A stretch of DNA of 56,853 bases, taken from contig JBBJMF010000005.1 of NCBI GenBank assembly GCA_037719575.1, forward strand, positions 1 to 56,853. Reading direction: 5' to 3'. The notes below the pieces were generated by a model. That model was not told where the DNA came from. It saw nothing but the letters and a program-made list of their open reading frames with translations, and made no database searches. Position numbers and translations under genes: made by a program. How positions within the stretch are numbered: position 1 is the first letter of the stretch; every line of letters starts with the position of its first letter. Source of the stretch: JAWWPG01 sp037719575 (lineage in GTDB: Bacteria; Actinomycetota; Actinomycetes; Propionibacteriales; Nocardioidaceae). Shown in pieces: positions 54,502 through 56,853 of the stretch.

Positions 54502-55143
54502 ATGCGCACCTTCACCACATCGACGAGGTCGAAGCTCGTCCTCGGACTCGCGACCGCTGCCATCGTTCTGCCGCTGGCCGCCTGCTCGAGCAATGGCGAC
54601 GGGGAGGTCGTCGCAAAGGTCGACACCCTGACCGGGCAGAGCACCTCTGTCGCGTTGGACAAGGGCTTCGTCGACGCCCTCACCAGCCTCAAGCTCACGC
54701 CTGGCGTCGTCGGTGACGCTACTCTCGCGGACGGTGCCGTCAGCTTCCCGATCACGGGCGGCAACGTCACGTACTACAAGCCGGGCAGCACCGACCCCTA
54801 CGTCCAGGGGGTTATCGACCACGACGGAAGCGGTCTCTCGCTGACCGCCGGGGACACCGAGGTCGACCTGACGAACTTCGTCATCGACCCCGGAACCTCT
54901 GAGCTGCACGGGGACGTCAGCGTGAACGGCAAGCCCGCCGCCACGGATGCTCTCCTGTTCAACCTGGACGGCAGCACGTTGGAGCCGCTGGCCACCGGAC
55001 CTAACAACACCGCGATCCTCGCCGGCACGACCGTCACACTCTCCGACGACGCCGCCGCGTTGCTCGGCGACACCTTCAAGACGGACGCCGTCAAGGGCGG
55101 GCTCGTGATCGGCATCTCGACGATCACGATCAACGCCAGCTGA
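54502..55143 (+). CDS. Putative secreted lipoprotein
   Basis: Protein of 213 residues with a signal peptide and lipobox (GLATAAIVLPLAACSSNGDG). The mature part is beta-rich with repeated G/D/T motifs (VALDKGFVDALTSLKLTPGV, GVIDHDGSGLSLTAGDTEVD, VIDPGTSELHGDVSVNGKPA). The arrangement recalls HtaA-like haem or surface domains, but this is only an impression. ATG 54502 has an aaaaagga site. A TTGACA at 54432-54437 could be its -35, with only a weak -10. Function not assigned. Confidence 0.7.
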   Translation: MRTFTTSTRSKLVLGLATAAIVLPLAACSSNGDGEVVAKVDTLTGQSTSVALDKGFVDALTSLKLTPGVVGDATLADGAVSFPITGGNVTYYKPGSTDPYVQGVIDHDGSGLSLTAGDTEVDLTNFVIDPGTSELHGDVSVNGKPAATDALLFNLDGSTLEPLATGPNNTAILAGTTVTLSDDAAALLGDTFKTDAVKGGLVIGISTITINAS

Positions 55144-55181
55144 GCAATGCCCCGGTTCCGGGCACCTCACGCCGACCGGCG

Positions 55182-55973
55182 TCAGGTGCCCGGAGTCTGC
55201 TGGTCGTCCACCGCGATGCGAACCCGCTTGTTGCCCTTTCCCTTGGACTCCGTGCCGGTCACCCGCACCCGTCCGACCTCGGCGGTGCTCATCACGTGCG
55301 TGCCGCCGTCGGCCTGCTTGTCGAGCCCGACGATGTTGATGATGCGCAGCGGGTCGATCTCGCGGGGGATCAGGTTGGCGGCCGTGCGGATCAGCGCCGG
55401 GTCGGCATCGGCCAGGTCCCGCCCGAGGAACTCGACGACGATGTCGTGGGCGGCGGCGATCTCCTCGTTGATCCGTGCCTCGATCCGTGCACCAAGCTCG
55501 ACCGACATGGCCTCGAGCGGGAAGTCGAGCCGACCGGCACCGACCTCCATGTTCCCGCCCGTCACGGGAATCCGGAACTCCTTCCAGATCACGCCACACA
55601 GGATGTGCAGCGCCGTATGGGTGCGCATCACCCGATGCCGACGGTCCCAGTCGAGCTCACCGCGCACCTGGGTACCGACGCCAGGTTGCTCTGTCTCACC
55701 GGTCAACCAATGCCAGATACCGTCCGCCTCGCGCTTGGCGCGAGCGACGTCGAAACGACCGTCCCCCGTGGTGATCGTGCCGGTGTCACACGGCTGGCCA
55801 CCCCCGCCGGGGAAGAACGCCGTACGCGACAGCTTCACGCGACCGGCCTGCCGGTCGACCGCGACGACGTCGGCCTCAAAACTCTGCAGGTAGGCGTCCA
55901 CGGCGAAGAGCTCGGTGGCGGCGAGCTCTGTCGGAGCTGCTGTGGAGGCGTCGGACTCCCCGGGGACGGCCAT
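55182..55973 (-). CDS. AlaX-type alanyl-tRNA editing protein
   Basis: Free-standing editing protein of 263 residues that hydrolyses mischarged Ser/Gly-tRNA(Ala). It has the AlaRS-like beta domain (LSRTAFFPGGGGQPCDTG) and the editing zinc motif RTHTALHILCGVI, with the second metal pair in GGTHVMSTAEVG. It lacks the aminoacylation domain, so it acts in trans. ATG 55973 was taken as the start; the frame is open upstream. Divergent from the SURF1-like gene. Confidence 0.9.
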   Translation of the reverse strand: MAVPGESDASTAAPTELAATELFAVDAYLQSFEADVVAVDRQAGRVKLSRTAFFPGGGGQPCDTGTITTGDGRFDVARAKREADGIWHWLTGETEQPGVGTQVRGELDWDRRHRVMRTHTALHILCGVIWKEFRIPVTGGNMEVGAGRLDFPLEAMSVELGARIEARINEEIAAAHDIVVEFLGRDLADADPALIRTAANLIPREIDPLRIINIVGLDKQADGGTHVMSTAEVGRVRVTGTESKGKGNKRVRIAVDDQQTPGT

Positions 55974-56097
55974 GCCGCGATCATCCCACGGTCGCCGAGG
56001 CGCCCAGGAGGCCGCCGCGGCATCCCTGGCAGACTTGCGAGATGAAGTCCGGTGCTGCTCAGGCGGACTGCCGCCGGGGCCCGACGCGGGAAGACTC

Positions 56098-56850
56098 GTG
56101 CAGCGCTTTTTGAACCGCAAGGCGTTGGAGCTCGCACTCGTCGGTCTCGCGCTGATGGCCGTAATGGTGGCGCTCGGTCTTTGGCAGCTCAGCGTGTACG
56201 ACGACCACCAGGACTCCGACGCACAGGCCGCGCTCAGCAGACCCGCCGTACCGCTGGACTCGTTGCTCGGGCCAGATGCGGCCCTGACCGCGGACGGAGC
56301 GGGGCGACCGGTCACGGTGAGCGGGCGCTATCTCGCGAACGACCAGGTCTACGTCCGGAAGCTGGCAGGTTCCTCACGTCGCTATGCCGTGGTGACGCCG
56401 CTGGTGACCGCCAATGGCTCGGCCGTGCTGGTGGTTCGTGGATCGCGGGACATGCCGAGCGCGAGGGCGCCTGTCGGGCCGGTGACCGTGACGGGCATCC
56501 TCGAACCCTCCGGCGAGAACGCTCCAGAGCCCGATGCCTCGGGCGTGACGGACGGGCTGTCCGTCTCGAGCCTGGTCAACGCGGTTGGCCCAGATCTCTA
56601 CTCCGGTTACGTTCTGCTCCAGGCGAGCAACCCTCAGCAGTCGCCGCGTCTCGCGCCCGTGACGCCGCCGCTGTCGGATCCTGCTCGCTGGTCCGGGATT
56701 CGAAACTTGCTCTACGCCTGCCAGTGGTGGGTCTTCGCGTTGTTCGTCGCGTTCATGTGGTGGCGGATGACGCAGGACCTTGTGGCGGAGGATGACCGCG
56801 AGAGCTCGGGTTTGGCCTCCGAACCGATCGACGGCGCGAGAAGCGGCTAG
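56098..56850 (+). CDS. SURF1 family protein
   Basis: Membrane protein of 250 residues, likely a cytochrome oxidase assembly factor. The N-terminal helix ends ALMAVMVALGLWQLSVYDDH (Trp-Gln signature). A central outside domain contains VSGRYLANDQVYVR and VVTPLVTANGSAVLVVRG, and a C-terminal helix follows (QWWVFALFVAFMWWR) with the RN motif before it. GTG 56098 is the likely start (gggaag upstream). The TAG at 56848 closes it just inside the window. Confidence 0.88.
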   Translation: MQRFLNRKALELALVGLALMAVMVALGLWQLSVYDDHQDSDAQAALSRPAVPLDSLLGPDAALTADGAGRPVTVSGRYLANDQVYVRKLAGSSRRYAVVTPLVTANGSAVLVVRGSRDMPSARAPVGPVTVTGILEPSGENAPEPDASGVTDGLSVSSLVNAVGPDLYSGYVLLQASNPQQSPRLAPVTPPLSDPARWSGIRNLLYACQWWVFALFVAFMWWRMTQDLVAEDDRESSGLASEPIDGARSG

Positions 56851-56853
56851 CCG

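Overview
The window is a high-GC actinobacterial chromosome segment that contains the replication origin. Gene order matches the Mycobacterium tuberculosis blocks Rv3907c-Rv3924c / Rv0001-Rv0007 and Rv0046c-Rv0050. Several details (PLP aminotransferase plus D-Ala-D-Ala-ligase-type gene beside parAB, a short gnd after dnaN, a DLW-39 peptide beside tRNA-Ile) suggest Propionibacteriales/Nocardioidaceae. No species can be named from the sequence alone.

Layout. (1) 1-6.0 kb: class A penicillin-binding protein (runs off the left edge), DUF5318, a PadR regulator with a palindrome over its own promoter, inositol-1-phosphate synthase and an MFS transporter. (2) 6.0-18.97 kb: CCA-adding enzyme, DUF6049 secreted protein, a MurJ flippase joined in frame to a pseudokinase, SigM-type sigma factor with its zinc anti-sigma factor, thioredoxin reductase and thioredoxin, GNAT protein, aminotransferase and D-Ala-D-Ala ligase homologue. 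(3) 19.0-20.8 kb: a secreted orphan, a decayed MFS gene and its ArsR-type regulator. (4) 20.8-25.8 kb: parB, parA (with a parS site inside), rsmG, jag/khpB, yidC, yidD, rnpA and rpmH, all leftward. (5) 25.8-41.5 kb: dnaA, oriC, dnaN, gnd, recF, dciA, an amidase, gyrB, gyrA (with an intein at the catalytic tyrosine), DUF3566, tRNA-Ile, DLW-39 and tRNA-Ala, all rightward. oriC (about 27.76-28.16 kb) lies between dnaA and dnaN, with DnaA boxes also upstream of dnaA and gnd.

(6) 41.6-56.85 kb is accessory: a SigE-family ECF sigma factor coupled to a membrane-anchored Kelch-like protein, decayed genes (TIGR03086-type, flavin-oxidoreductase-type, DUF4091-type), a FUSC-type membrane protein, lipoproteins, an AlaX-type editing protein and a SURF1-like protein. 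Its most notable part is a tight divergent cluster at 46.2-53.9 kb: a Fes-like esterase, an S51/cyanophycinase-like hydrolase, three paralogous ATP-grasp ligases, an O-methyltransferase and a second esterase. This looks like an uncharacterised amide/peptide-type metabolite pathway and is the best candidate for an undescribed system.

Other points of interest are a terminator-like hairpin in the gyrB leader, a GyrA intein whose homing endonuclease appears degraded, a 15-codon micro-ORF bridging sigM and its anti-sigma gene, and self-overlapping operators upstream of the PadR and ArsR genes. All statements come from reading the sequence and recalled family knowledge; no database search was run.
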